Assembly (NCBI RefSeq): GCF_000204055.1 | Contig: NW_006768828.1 | Coordinates: forward strand, 258,097 to 322,096 | From: Melampsora larici-populina 98AG31 | Lineage: Eukaryota; Basidiomycota; Pucciniomycetes; Pucciniales; Melampsoraceae | Length of the DNA stretch: 64,000 nucleotides | Direction of reading: 5' to 3' | Shown here: in pieces, positions 22,301 through 33,455 of the stretch | Layout: each line of letters starts with the position of its first letter | Position numbering within the stretch: the first letter of the stretch is position 1 | Notes under the pieces: generated by a model | What the model saw: the letters and a program-made list of their open reading frames with translations, nothing else | The model's database searches: none | Told to the model about the DNA's origin: nothing | Program-made: the position numbers and the translations under genes

Positions 22301-23714
22301 CAACTTATGGGAGTCTTTCCAGCCGCATCTAGATCACATATTCCTACAGCTTATCATGATTTGATGACATCGGTTGATTCACCTATTAAAGATTTTTATC
22401 CAGAGGAATTTGAAATTGATATGAATGGAAAGAAAATGTTATGGCAAGGAATTGCTTTGTTACCTTTTATTGAACAAGATCGTTTGTTAGGTAGTATGAA
22501 ACTTTATGAAGATTTATTGACGGAATCGGATCAAGCTAGAAACAAAATGGGAGAACCGGTAGTGTTTTGTAGTGAGGGACATCCTCAATATGATCAATAT
22601 TGTAATATGTATCGTAAAAGGACAATGACTGAAGTAAGTGATTTTATTAATATTCAATCAATTTCTTTGTGGTTTATTTTTTCTTCATTGAACTGACTGG
22701 GGAAGGAATTTTAGCCTATGAAATTAGACCCAAGTACAGCAAATGGTGTGTTTGGATCAGCTTTGCCGGATTCGAATTGCATTCCAGGATCAACTTTTCA
22801 TTCACCATTACCAGAGGTGGGTTTACCTGATATATCCAATGATAAATCTATCTTCGCCAGATACATCTTCCCTGAACAATTTGTTCCTCATCGAAGTGTA
22901 TTACTAAATGGAGTTAAAGTTGAGAAACGGATCTTAAATAATCATGATCGAGAGGTGACTAGAAGAGGTGGAAACTTTCATTCTGGTGGTGGTGGTGGTG
23001 GTGGTGGAGGAGGAGGATATGGAGAAGGAAAGACGTGATTATGGTGGAGGTCCAGGAATTGCAACTGGTTTTGTACATCAAAATCAGAATCAAAATCAGA
23101 ATTCATATCATTATAATGCTAGTGGTCAAAACCCTCAATACAGTTATCATCGAAACCCTCAAGGACAATCTAGTGGTCCGCATCGTGGGAATTATTCGTC
23201 ACGTGGTGCTCCTCATACTTATCCATCTGCTCCTGTACATCAAGGTCAATATGATTATGGAGGTTATGGAGGAGGAGGAGGAGGGAATGGACAAATGAAC
23301 TCAAATAGAGGGAATGGACATATGAATACCAACAGAGGAAATTCACATATGAACTCGAATAGAGGAAATGGACATATGAATCCAAATCGAGGGAATCATC
23401 ACCAACAACCAACTGGACCATATATAAGCCAACCACCAAGATTATACTCTGCACCTACTTTTGCCGGTACTACACCTACCTCTTATGGTGGATCAGGTTA
23501 TGGTGGTACAGGTGTTGGATTACCCAATCGACCCAATCCACCTCCTTCTCTTCCTGGACGAGGTGGAATGGGAATGACAAATGGGTATAGAACTCAACCT
23601 ATCATTCCAGCTGTGGTTAGATCTAATAATCATCAGTATTCTTCTTTACCTCCTTCTTATGGTGGTGGTGGTGCTGGTGGTGGTGCTGGGAATAAACCTA
23701 ATAGAGGTCGTTAA
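19398..23714 (+). CDS. RAT1: 5'-3' exoribonuclease Rat1/Xrn2 (Dhp1)
   Basis: Nuclear 5'-3' exoribonuclease that trims rRNA and snoRNA precursors and drives torpedo termination of RNA polymerase II. Exons: 19398-19420, 19482-19558, 19664-19720, 19799-19960, 20030-20298, 20416-about 21500, about 21565-21893, 21967-22047, 22126-22633 and 22715-23714. The N-terminus [15 protein letters not shown] is the family start. Acidic catalytic motifs are visible: [34 protein letters not shown] and [15 protein letters not shown] zinc knuckle ([14 protein letters not shown], about residue 271) marks the Rat1/Xrn2 rather than the Xrn1 branch. [12 protein letters not shown] and the second conserved block follow. 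The tail is Gly/Asn/Gln-rich. Problems: a 100-N gap at 21314-21413, an in-frame TAA at 21535-21537 that needs an intron (one option: GT at 21502 to AG at 21564, with CTAAT near 21547) or is an error, and a frame change near 23020 beside a GGT run. Confidence 0.93.
21314..21413. other. Assembly gap (100 N)
   Basis: Exactly 100 undefined bases inside the sixth proposed RAT1 exon. The round length suggests a placeholder, so the true size and reading frame across it are unknown. Confidence 0.99.
22985..23018 (+). repeat. GGT/GGA trinucleotide run in RAT1
   Basis: A run of GGT then GGA codons encodes poly-Gly. Directly after it the frame changes: upstream Gly-rich reading ends at TGA 23036-23038, while the downstream [17 protein letters not shown] tail is in another frame. 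Slippage or a sequencing indel in the run would explain it. Confidence 0.75.
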
Positions 23715-24372
23715 TGAAAAAAAGTCAAAATGTCTTTTTGTTTTGAGGTTTTGAGGTTAGAAAAAAAAGATATGCATGATTTGTTTCTTGGATTCGTCAT
23801 ACAAAGTTTTTTTTATGGTTTGTGAGTGAATGGGATGTTTTTTGTGTCATGATCAATGAAGCATTTTGGTTTTGAAAAACTTGAAAGTAAACAACAATAT
23901 ATAAGAGGTTTATATGAATTTATGTGGCTATGTAAACCTTGTGTCTCTTTATGTTTATATAACATGAGTGACTCTACCATGAGGATTCAGGAATGATTAG
24001 ATAATGGTTGATTACCTAGAATGTGTGGTTTTGTGTAATAGAAGTTTTCTGATATGAGACGAGCTTTGATGAATGAAGCTGGAATTGGATTCTACAAGGT
24101 GGGTGGAATTGATGTATGATTCATCTTGCACTGTGTTCTGTAGTTTGGCCTGTTAGATTCAGCTTGCTGATTGTAGGGTTTATGGCACAGAGTTGGTGAT
24201 ACCAGCCAAACCAAATCAGGAATGGCCTCATGATGGGACAGCATACACCTGCGTAGAGTAGTAAATCTCAATAAGAACAGTGATTGTTGGTTGCTTAATA
24301 TTGATAGAATCCATCTTATATAAACAAGTTTTACCAAGAATGTCACCAAACTTCACAAAATGACATTCCAAC
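23715..24372. other. RAT1 3' flank
   Basis: No supported gene. AT-rich, with A-runs directly after the RAT1 stop that could hold a polyadenylation region. Confidence 0.4.
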
Positions 24373-24900
24373 CTATTTTTCAAGATACAAAAAAAAAACA
24401 AGGTGAACCTTGGGTAAGGATTCCAAATGAGAAACCCTTTTCATTTTAATTTTTCCAAAAACTTGAAAACACTTCAACCTTTGTTTTATCATTGATCTAG
24501 CTACAATTGATTTGGTCAATAGATTACTGGACTTGAAGGATTTTCTGCAATAATGAAATTCTTTCAACTTTACACCCAGTGCTCTGTTTTCACTTAAATT
24601 GATTGACTGATTAGCTAGAGATGTTGGATCAACACCAGTCTTGCTTGAGAAGCTTGATATGGATTCTAAGATTGTGCACAAGTCATGGCATAAAGCATTA
24701 ACCTTTTGGGAATTTCTTTTAGAACAAAACAATTGTGGTTGGGATTTTTTGAATTAGGATCCATTGAGATCAACTTGACTCAAGTCCCATAAGTGTACTG
24801 CCTCATGTGTTGCTCCCGCAACCAAACATGGGCAAATTCACAAAATGTGTGCTTACCACTTGGTCTTTGGCGGTGTATACACATTAATTTTCAGCTGGCT
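24373..24900 (-). pseudogene. Possible transposon-derived ORF remnant
   Basis: A minus-strand frame of about 120 codons (24732-24373) has no ATG start and encodes a Cys/Ser/Lys-rich segment. Upstream frames (to about 24900) contain a Cys-rich phrase PMFGCGSNT that recalls N-terminal zinc-binding regions of large basidiomycete DNA transposons, but stops interrupt it. Family assignment is a guess. Confidence 0.25.
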
Positions 24901-25252
24901 TTGAAAAAAAATAATTCAAGTTTTCTGTCATAGTGAAATCAATTACAAGACCATATTGTTATAGCCTGTTTGCTCAATGAAAGGTTTGCTAACCATAAGC
25001 ATATCTAAAGATAATGATATCAAGTTTTCTCATCTTCTAATTTAATCATCTTTGAAGGGTTTTTTAGACCCATACTCGAGGGTGTGCATACAAGTAAAGT
25101 GATATTAAATGTAGATGTTCTCATTCTACCCATTATTGTTAAAGCTCTCGATCAGCTTAGTATATTTCATTGTATATTGTACTGAAGGTAAAGAGCTATT
25201 AGGTGACCAGATCCAATGATCAATACTAAAATCTATTCTATGAGGCATATAA
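24901..25252. other. Intergenic, 3' flank of the tryptophanyl-tRNA synthetase gene
   Basis: AT-rich, nothing supported. Confidence 0.4.
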
Positions 25253-26730
25253 TCACAATAAACCAAGCCCCTTTTTGACTTCTTGAAGCGTTTGATTAGC
25301 AATTGCTGTAGCCTGTAAAGCCCCAACCTTAAAAACCTTTTCAACTTCCTCACGATCTTGTTTAAGTCTTTCGAATTCGATTCTGATAGGTGTAAGATGA
25401 TCAACAAGTAAATCTGTTAATTCGATCTTCAAATCTCCTGCCATTTTCCCTTCAAATCGTTTCATAACTTCTAGGATAGATAAATCAGAAAGTCCAGCAT
25501 AGATATCTAATAGATTACTAACACCTGGTCGCTTGATTGGATCATAATTGATTTGACTGATCGAATCGGTTACTGCTGATTGGATTTTAGATTTGATCAT
25601 GTCTGGTGTATCTGTGATTAAGATTTGACTTGTTGGACTTGGATGTGATTTTGACATTTTCATTTCTGGATTTCGAAGACTTAAAATACGAGCTTGAGGA
25701 GCTAAAGAAAACAAATTAAACATTGTCAGAACAAAAAGAAATCTGGTTTATGATATTGATGATCAAAGGATTACTCAACCGAACATAGGACGTGGTATAG
25801 GAAAGATTTTAGCTCGAAGATGCTTGTTTAATGATTTCGCAATGGTTCGAGTTAGTTCTATGTGTTGTTCTTGATCTTGTCCAACTGGTACATGAGTAGA
25901 TTTGTATAGAAGGATATCGGCCGATTGTAGAACAGGATATGCAAGTAAACCGAGGTGTAGAAGTGACTCGTCTACTTCATCAAGTGAATTCGAATTCCTG
26001 ACTGTTGCCAAGCGTGACTAGATGAGAGAGCGATTGGATGTCAATGAGATCAAGATACTTTAGTTAGAGTGACTTCTTACTTACCTTCCAAGTTGTCATT
26101 CGATTTAACTTTCCAACTGGAGTGATACAATTTAGTATCCATGTAAGTTCACAATGAGCAGGTACCTAAAAAAAGCTAAAAAACAATCTGATTAATTGAA
26201 GGATTCAGAGAAAAAAAAATCAAAGGTTTTCTCAATCAAGATGACTGACCTCATCTTGATTAAATAAACATGATTGATTTGGATTTAATCCAATAGCTAA
26301 AAGAGTACACATCATTTCAAATCTTTCTTGTCTTAATCTTTCAGGTAATTGTGGTAAAGTTAATGCATGTAATCCTACGATTGAATAGTATAATTTCGAT
26401 TTCTTTCTTGATTCGACTTGTTTTTTATTCTCATCTTGAATCTTTACCCAATTCTTTAATGCTCCAATATAATTACCGATCTAAATCAAACCATTCTTCT
26501 CAGCTGAATGTCTTCTGGTTTTTGATTCCGAGTCGATGTGCAGCACTTACATGAGGTACACCTGTGGGTTGAATTCCAGAGAATATGACACGATCAAAAC
26601 CTCCGCTAGATTGAGCGATTGAGCTTGAACTTCGAATGCGATGCTTTGTCAGAGATTGTAAGTTCGTTGTTGGTCGAAGGTGTGCAGCAGTGGTGGTGAG
26701 TGATTTGAGCCATGATGCGTTGGATGGCAT
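25253..26730 (-). CDS. MSW1: Mitochondrial tryptophanyl-tRNA synthetase
   Basis: Charges mitochondrial tRNA-Trp. Five exons (26730-26551, 26480-26250, 26165-26085, 26017-25780, 25701-25253) join in frame to 392 aa, normal for bacterial-type TrpRS. The N-terminus (about 45 residues, Arg/Ser/Thr-rich) looks like a mitochondrial presequence. [11 protein letters not shown] is the family start; the spliced junction creates PHIGNYIGA, the class I HIGH motif (about residues 60-63). Further family blocks: [52 protein letters not shown] at residues 258-262 is the KMSKS loop. GKMAGDLK near the C-terminus is also typical. All introns are GT-AG and the first falls exactly inside the HIGH motif. Targeting to mitochondria is inferred from the bacterial-type sequence and the presequence. 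Confidence 0.95.
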
Positions 26731-27868
26731 TCTTTTGAGTCAAGGGTGATGGAGAAATGCTGAAGTGATCGGGACGATTCGGTTACATAAGCAGCAGGCT
26801 TGAGGAACCTCGGCAAGTAATTGCAACCCTAAAAAAGTTTGGCACGAGTCCAAAACAGGAGAGTCCAAAACTTACAACTTTTGGTGATTTTGCACAACAG
26901 GTTCTCGAATGTCTCCTTGCAAGATTTTCTACATGGAACTCGAATCCGGCGCTGTTGATATCAGTCTCATTTTGAAGATATTCTCATGTTGATCTTTAGC
27001 CCTAGTAAGTCTGGGGCTCCTGACCCAGATCGCAGGCTTGACCTACATAATTGAAATCCTGCCGATAATGAGCATGGGTTCAAAATGGGTTCAAATTACT
27101 CCATTGGAATTTCAGATCCTTGAATAGACTAGAGTAAATCTCTATCAGAAATAACAATCAAGACATCTGAGGTAATACATTTTGACTGGTGTGAGCAAAG
27201 ATTAGAGGCGTGTTACAGGCAATGTCGTAGAGAGACAGATTTCACCGCGTCATAAATCTAGCTCTTGGAATGCCGGATTGATCGACTTGAAAGAGCATTT
27301 TTGAGGCTGCCAAGCAACTCAAGAGAAACCTTGGACCAGATTGCCTTGCACTGAGAGAAAATCTTGAACATTGGACACCTATCGTTGAGTATAACTGGGT
27401 ACTGACTCGTAAGGACTCGTACGCTCATCACGGACAAACATCAACAAATGCCTTGCTACGCGACTTGTTCAAAGCTAAGTTGGCTCAAAGCATGGTATCA
27501 AGCTGCCACAATGATCTGGTTCGGACCAGTAGTCATCCTCAGAGAAATAACTCATCCGAGCCTTGCAAAGGCATTTTGTCGCGTACAGACAGAAGGATAC
27601 TCAACTCGAGCTCACAATTCTTGAGATATAAATTGACTTCGTCTTGAGCTCTCAGCATTTGATATTCATCTTAAGATCCACCTTAACCAACAACTCTCAT
27701 TAGTCTTCGCTCAGCTAGTCTGTAGCGTATTTCCTACATATTTATTCAACTAATCACAAGGATCTGGTCATCCACCTTACATTACCACTCAACTCTCTAC
27801 GGTTCCTCGATAGATCTTTCCACCTGAAGTAACTTGTTTTCATTCGACTCCAAGCAAATATATCAAAG
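26731..27868. other. Intergenic, no supported gene
   Basis: Contains 5' leaders of the TrpRS gene (minus) and of the Asn-rich gene (plus). The open frame at 27453-27647 shows no features. The 27690-27868 part is pyrimidine-rich in the way of fungal 5' leaders. Confidence 0.4.
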
Positions 27869-28675
27869 ATGCATTTCACCTCCCCAATATTCCACCTTGC
27901 TGTCTTCACCGCTTACACCAGCGCAATGTCACTCAATTCCCGCGGCATGCGTGACTTATCTTCTGACCCTAGCTACAGGTTAGTTTCATTCATTGATCTA
28001 AGTCTAAACAAGTATGCTGACAAACCTACCATCCAAACCTTTAGTCAAGACATTTCCCGTCGTCAGATTCCTCAAAACAACCAAGCAAATAACAACAATC
28101 AATTACCACTCAGAAACAATAACTTGAACACCCCAAATAACGCCAACACAGCAGTAGAAAATGAAGCAACAGAAGATCAAAACAAACCAGCCTCATTAAA
28201 AACAATTGCAAAAGCTTACAAAGAAATTTATCATAAAGAAAAGAATTCAACATCCGGACCTAATGAACAAAGTGAACTTGTTCGAGTTCTTGGTCAAGCT
28301 GTTGCAAGTAGTTCATCAAGTGGTGATCCAGAAACAGTTGCAAGAGCCATTGAAGCTGCTTATCAAACTTACAAGAGTCAAAATGGTGGTAATGGTAACA
28401 ATAATGGTGAAGTTGGGGTTCAAAGGAGTGTTAACTTGAATGGAAATGGCAATCAAAACTCTCAAAACGGTCAGACCAATTCTAATTTCCAGAACAACGG
28501 TAATGTTGGTAATAACAACCTTGGGTCAGACATCTCTCAATCAAATGGGCAAAATCTCCAGAGCAATCGAGGAAACAACGGCAATAATGGCAACAATGGC
28601 AATAACGGTAATAACTTTGGATTTGATCAATCAAACTCAAACTCTAATGGCAACAGTCAGAATTTTGGAAACTAG
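27869..28675 (+). CDS. Predicted secreted Asn/Gln-rich protein
   Basis: The ATG at 27869 begins a clear signal peptide (MHFTSPIFHLAVFTAYTSAM). A probable intron, 27979-28044, has donor GTTAGT and acceptor TTTAG; at 66 nt it is divisible by three and open, so the unspliced frame is also intact. Spliced, the protein is about 246 aa. After the signal come an Asn/Gln-rich linker and one better-ordered helical segment of about 60 residues (LKTIAKAYKEIYHKEKNS to YQTYKSQ). The tail is dominated by short NGN/NNG/NSN repeats. Low-complexity Asn-rich tails resemble secreted or wall-associated fungal proteins; no known domain is present. Effector or wall function is speculative. Confidence 0.7.
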   Translation: MHFTSPIFHLAVFTAYTSAMSLNSRGMRDLSSDPSYRLVSFIDLSLNKYADKPTIQTFSQDISRRQIPQNNQANNNNQLPLRNNNLNTPNNANTAVENEATEDQNKPASLKTIAKAYKEIYHKEKNSTSGPNEQSELVRVLGQAVASSSSSGDPETVARAIEAAYQTYKSQNGGNGNNNGEVGVQRSVNLNGNGNQNSQNGQTNSNFQNNGNVGNNNLGSDISQSNGQNLQSNRGNNGNNGNNGNNGNNFGFDQSNSNSNGNSQNFGN

Positions 28676-31600
28676 AGACACATAAAGCTTTTCTTTTCTT
28701 TGTTCCGCATAACCTTGTACACATTTGTTCCAAGGCCAAACCCTTTTGTTTTTTGATGGTTCCTTCACAAGTAGAGATAAAGTAATTTGGTGCTTATCTT
28801 CAATTTCATAATGACACTCTTAATAATGTTTCAGTCCCACCTTGTCATTGACCACTTTTTTATACCAAGTTGAAAAGCCATTTGATCATTACTGCTGAGA
28901 GACTTGTATTTGCTTACAAATTAACTGGCTCCCAAGCTTATTGCTGCGTTTTGAATTTAGATAACTGAGCCTAAAACCATCACAATCATTGCCGTTCGGA
29001 AATATCATCTTTGTTATCCAACTGTGTCCTTATTCATATATAGGAGATCAAAAATGCCGACCTTCTCGTTGTTGATGTTATCATCCAGGATGGAGGAAGC
29101 TTTAGCCAGCGCCTCTTTTTTTTAAATCCAAAGCTTGCGCCGTACTCAAGGCGTGCTGAACTTCACTGGACGTCGTTATAGTCCCCGCACTTTTGGTCCT
29201 CAAAGCCCTTGCTAATCTTCGGGAGATCAGGTGGCATCGAATTACGAATGATAATCGCGAACAGATCCTAAGCGTCTTGTATAAGAATTGACGATCATGA
29301 ATCTGATTTACATATCGCTTGATCAAAGGGTCCTACATTGACGCACCTGACTTTTGGGCAAGTACGACTCACCACAGGATGGATTGAGAGACGCGCACAA
29401 GATATTTTCGTGCAGAGGAGGAGCGAGAAGGAAATTCTGACGCAGGCCAAGCACTATAGCATGAACAATTGGAAGGATAAGATCCTCAAATTGTGCGCAA
29501 TTGAACTTCTTCTTTTGATTTGAATATTGGATAAACTTGTGCTGTGTCGAAATCCTAATCTTCCTTTTAATAATCTTTTTCCTAACTACGACACGAGTCT
29601 AATGGTAGTTTGATTATTGCATTCATCAGTATCCCATATACAAGGGAAACGGACGCGTTACTGAGATCAATTCCTATCATTTCGACAGTAGCCAATCGAT
29701 GAAAAAAATAAGCTCTATCATCTTCAGGTGCCATCATGAACATGATGCATCATCTTCAGGTGCCATCATGAACATGATGCATCAACAGGAAAACAAATCA
29801 CGAATCAGTATCAGATATCAAAAGCCAGAACAAGTTGGTAAAATGAAAAAGAGATTCAAAACAAAGCAAAAGAAGTCTTTGTAGGATTTGGAAACTGGAA
29901 ACACAGCAAGATGTATTTTTAATCATAGCCTCATGATGATTTCAATCAATTTCAATCAAAGGTTGTCCTCTCCACTTTTTCAAAACAGAGAAAAATCAAT
30001 CGATCAAAAAACGTGGAAAAAAAGAATAAGAATTATTTAAAAAATGATTAAGTTACATTTCTTTCTCTCTTTCCATTTTATAATGATTTAGATTTTGTCA
30101 ATCTTTTTCAATGTCCAGGAAAAACAAGATCCCTACAAACGAACCCATAAAGTTGTCGAGTTTTTTCCCCCCCGGAAGATCGAACAGAAGAAACATGATT
30201 GAAGGAAGAGAGATAAGAGGAGTGATAAGAAATGTAAAAATAACTTTAGAGAGGTATGACTTTCATTATAAATCCAAGGAATTGAAATCTCACGAGACAA
30301 AAAATGAAGTTTACAAACACTGACTACCTACTTGGTAATTCACTTTTCCCTCATCTCCTCACCTCCGTGCCTTACACCTAGGAAGGGTCTCCTTAGCCCT
30401 GGCGTCGCCTTTGACAAGTTCTGACCTTCGCGCTGCTATATAATTATGTCGTGCCTCCAATTAGCATATCGTCCAATGTTTCATCAAGTGGCCGCGAGGA
30501 CTAAAGAATAAACATCGGCCGTCGTTCAATCGACTTCCTGCCGAAGTTTGGGAAGGATCGTTCGACGTTAACTCAAGATGAACGCAAATTGTTGCTACGT
30601 AATTGAAGAGAATCCATAATAGAAGGTTGGCGAGGATGATTCCCAATCGGCTTCGTCGGAAGATTCATGACATTAGAAGCTTTTTTATATGCTTGCCGAA
30701 TGTCCACGGCACTTGAAGGCTTTTCAACCTCGATCGAATCGACCTTAGTATTCGGCATCTGTAGCATTTCGAATCTCGAGGCTCGTATCGATGTTGGGAT
30801 GAGTAGGTGGCATCGAATCATAAAAATCGCAAACATATTCCGATCGGGTACTACCATTTCCATCAGATGAAGATCGTCCTTGGATCGTTTCATCAAGACA
30901 AGATGGAAATTTGTCAGGCGTAAAACATGGTTGGACAATTGGCTTCATCTTCCAGACGTGGAGACTTTGTATCGTTGTTTTTCAAGTTTTCCGGAGCCGA
31001 GATCTTGAGGCGTAAGACTTCGGGCATCGTAGCAAACCGGGACGTGGATGAACCGGTGGACGGTTTAGTAACTCTCATGGTAAATACGTAAAGTTCAGTT
31101 CTAGTTGGTCAAGTGGTATGCTCGAGAGTCTTAACGAGTGATGAGGTTGAAATCGAAGGCAAACGGTTTCGAAGATGAGGGCACATCTATGCGCGCTCCT
31201 TGTAAAATCAACCATGCCTACTTACAGATTGAGTAGACACGTCGGGCGCGCCTTTCTGTGGCTCAGCTAGATGCCGAGCAATCTTGATTATTCTTAATTG
31301 GTGAGAAGATTACCATAGTCTGATATATATCTCGAAAGCAATCAGCAAACTTGATCCGATCCATAACTTCAAGGAGGTAATGGGATGTTGTTTGTTTGGG
31401 ATAATGAGTTGGACACTCAGAGTTCAAAAGCTTTGGCCTTTGAACCTGTGCATTCTCGACACCTCGACAGGAGGATTCCAAAGTGTTGTTGCCTTTGAGC
31501 GCTTGACTTCAGCTTCAAGTCAAACAATTCAAGTTGCATTACAAGAGATTTTTAAAGTATTAAAGAACTAATCATCATACATAACTCATGCTTATTATTC

Positions 31601-31684
31601 TTGTTGGGATTGAAAAACAACTGGTCTTCTGCAGTGACATTAATATCGAGACTGTACATAAAACCCATCGACCCTTCTCTCAGA
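28676..31684. other. Gene-poor stretch
   Basis: No gene is supported over about 3 kb. Minus-strand segments near 29102-29326 and 30573-30938 share a short similar phrase around a GGTGGCATCGAAT sequence (29230 and 30806), so they may be remnants of one repeat family. A 32-bp tandem duplication lies at 29717-29780. The plus frame at 30111-30323 starts with ATG but has no recognisable features. Confidence 0.4.
29717..29780. repeat. Two tandem 32-bp units
   Basis: The unit beginning ATCATCTTCAGGTGCC occurs at 29717-29748 and again exactly at 29749-29780. Each unit contains the imperfect palindrome CATCATGAACATGATG. Confidence 0.9.
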
Positions 31685-33455
31685 TTAATGAGCTCGCTTC
31701 TTAGAGTATCGTTTTAGACTTGGATATTTCAACGGTCTGACTCTTTTGGCTGAGACTAATAAATTTACGACTGACAAATGTTTTTTTCTAGTACTATAAG
31801 GAGTTAGATGATGGATCCATTGATCTCGTTTTTGATGTATGAAATCCAATACGTACTTAGCCGCCACTCTTTCGCGTCTGGTGCTATATTTCTTGTGAGT
31901 CAACCAATATATTGTACCAGCATATACAGAAAGACTATCAAAACTATTCTTGAAGGCCCCGCCACTTGCTACTCCAGCTGGACGCTTGCTTCCACGTACT
32001 CTTAAATAGTCGAATTGAGTTTGTGGAAGGTCTTTTAATTCTTCCATCAACCAATGGTAGCCATCACGAGCATCTTCTTCCATGTTTGTAGGTACACCAT
32101 CCGACGACACAACTTCAGAACAGATGGTTAAGATGTCTAAGAAGTTATCTAATACTTTCTTCATATTTTCTTTGAGATATGGTAGATGAAGCTTATTGAT
32201 ACGATCTTTTGAAAATGAGTTTAAAAATTGTCGAATTGCAGTTTGGTATGTATTAATCAATTCTCTAGGTGAAACCGATTCATGATTTGAATTTGGTACC
32301 AATTTATGCTCAATTTTTATTTCAAAGTTCTTGCCCAATGGTTTCTTTTTGAATTTCTGTTGAGGCCAACTATCTCCGTAATATTTTTCAATGGCTGGTC
32401 TTGACTGATGATTTTCGATATCATCTGGATTATTAGCTATATTCAGATCAAATGGCGTAGGATTAACATGAGGTTTTGTCATGCGAAGTTCATGATCAAG
32501 TTCATGATCAAGTTCATGAGGGTGAACTGGGCGCTTGAGTAATCCTGTTTCAAACATTGACACTTGTACGTGCTTTTGGGATTCTTCGTGCGACAGACTA
32601 GCCGGTGATGAAGCCTGAAGCAGCGGTTCGGATGTACTCGAGGAATCTTGCGAGCCGCTATTGACGAGCGGAGGATCAGAAAATGACTGGCATGCCTGAT
32701 AAATTTTGGTCCAAAACACTCACAAGTGGGAAGATTGCTTTGACCAAGGGTCATGAGGGTGCTCATTGTGAACTTCCGAGTCACCCCAAAGCTGGCTTAA
32801 TACGTGCGTTAATTCGGTGTAGTATCCTGGACTTGCAAACGGGTCTTCAAGGCGTTCCCATGTCCCTTCTCCAAGGTTTTGAGAGTCAAGCCAATTGGGA
32901 GGTTCTATATGTAAACCTGAATGCAATGCATCCGACTGGGTTTCTTCGCCTGCCTCCGCATGTATTGGACGATGTTCCTGACTCGCGAATCCGCTCGGAC
33001 GATCTAGGACTAGTCTGTCGTGCGTATTGAAGAGATCTGTATTCCCAGGAGACTAGACTTCGTAGCAGTGGAGTTGTTGAACAAACAAAATAGCCAAGGA
33101 TTAATTTCGACTTGATAGCCGAGAAAACAAATTCAAGTTGTCCACTGACACTCTCGCTATATGCATCGGTATGAAAAGTTTCAGTTGGTGTGATCTGGCC
33201 AGCGGACGTAGTGCGAATATTGTCGGTGGATACAGTGTCCGTTCTGGGCGGGTCAAACGATGGGTGTGTTGTTTCCGGTCGAGAGATTTCCTGTTGATGG
33301 AGCGCCGAATCGTGAAGTTCGGTCAAGTCAGACCATGGCCTTCCTGCATGGCTCTCCGTGGTTGCAACCCGATGACCTATCGGGTTAGATAAATCCCAAA
33401 CGCCCATGGCTGAGAGTAAGATAGGCCAAGTAAACATCAAAACCATCGTCTTCAT
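31685..33455 (-). CDS. Predicted secreted protein, lineage-specific family 1, copy 3 (shortened)
   Basis: Exons 33455-33152, 33036-32724 and 32657-31685 join in frame to 529 aa with intron phases 1 and 2, as in copies 1 and 2. The start codon used gives the signal-like MKTMVLMFTWPILLSAMGVW; GHRVATTESH follows as in the other copies. Exon 2 is much shorter (313 nt versus about 800): the region after YYTELTHVLSQL jumps directly to GDSEVHNEHPHDP, an in-frame internal deletion, and the end of exon 2 is also shorter. Exon 3 has a tandem HELD repeat, then EKYYGDSWP (about residue 299), LDILTICSEVVSSDG, YAGTIYWLTHKKYS, QWIHHLTPYS and KRVRPLKYPSLK. The reading frame is intact despite the deletions, so it is probably a functional shortened paralogue. 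It lies inverted, about 14 kb from copy 2. Confidence 0.8.
32484..32521 (-). repeat. 12-bp tandem repeat coding for HELD units
   Basis: Three near-identical copies of AAGTTCATGATC encode repeated His-Glu-Leu-Asp in family-1 copy 3. Copies 1 and 2 have no such expansion. Confidence 0.85.

Noticed and set aside
26351..26554. Plus-strand ORF over the tryptophanyl-tRNA synthetase gene
   Set aside because: Antisense to conserved exons.
30111..30323. 70-codon ORF starting at ATG
   Set aside because: Lys/Arg-rich with no signal, domain or splice support.
31100..31165. tRNA-like A-box phrase (TAGTTGGTCAAGTGG)
   Set aside because: No matching B box at the right spacing and no cloverleaf that I can draw.
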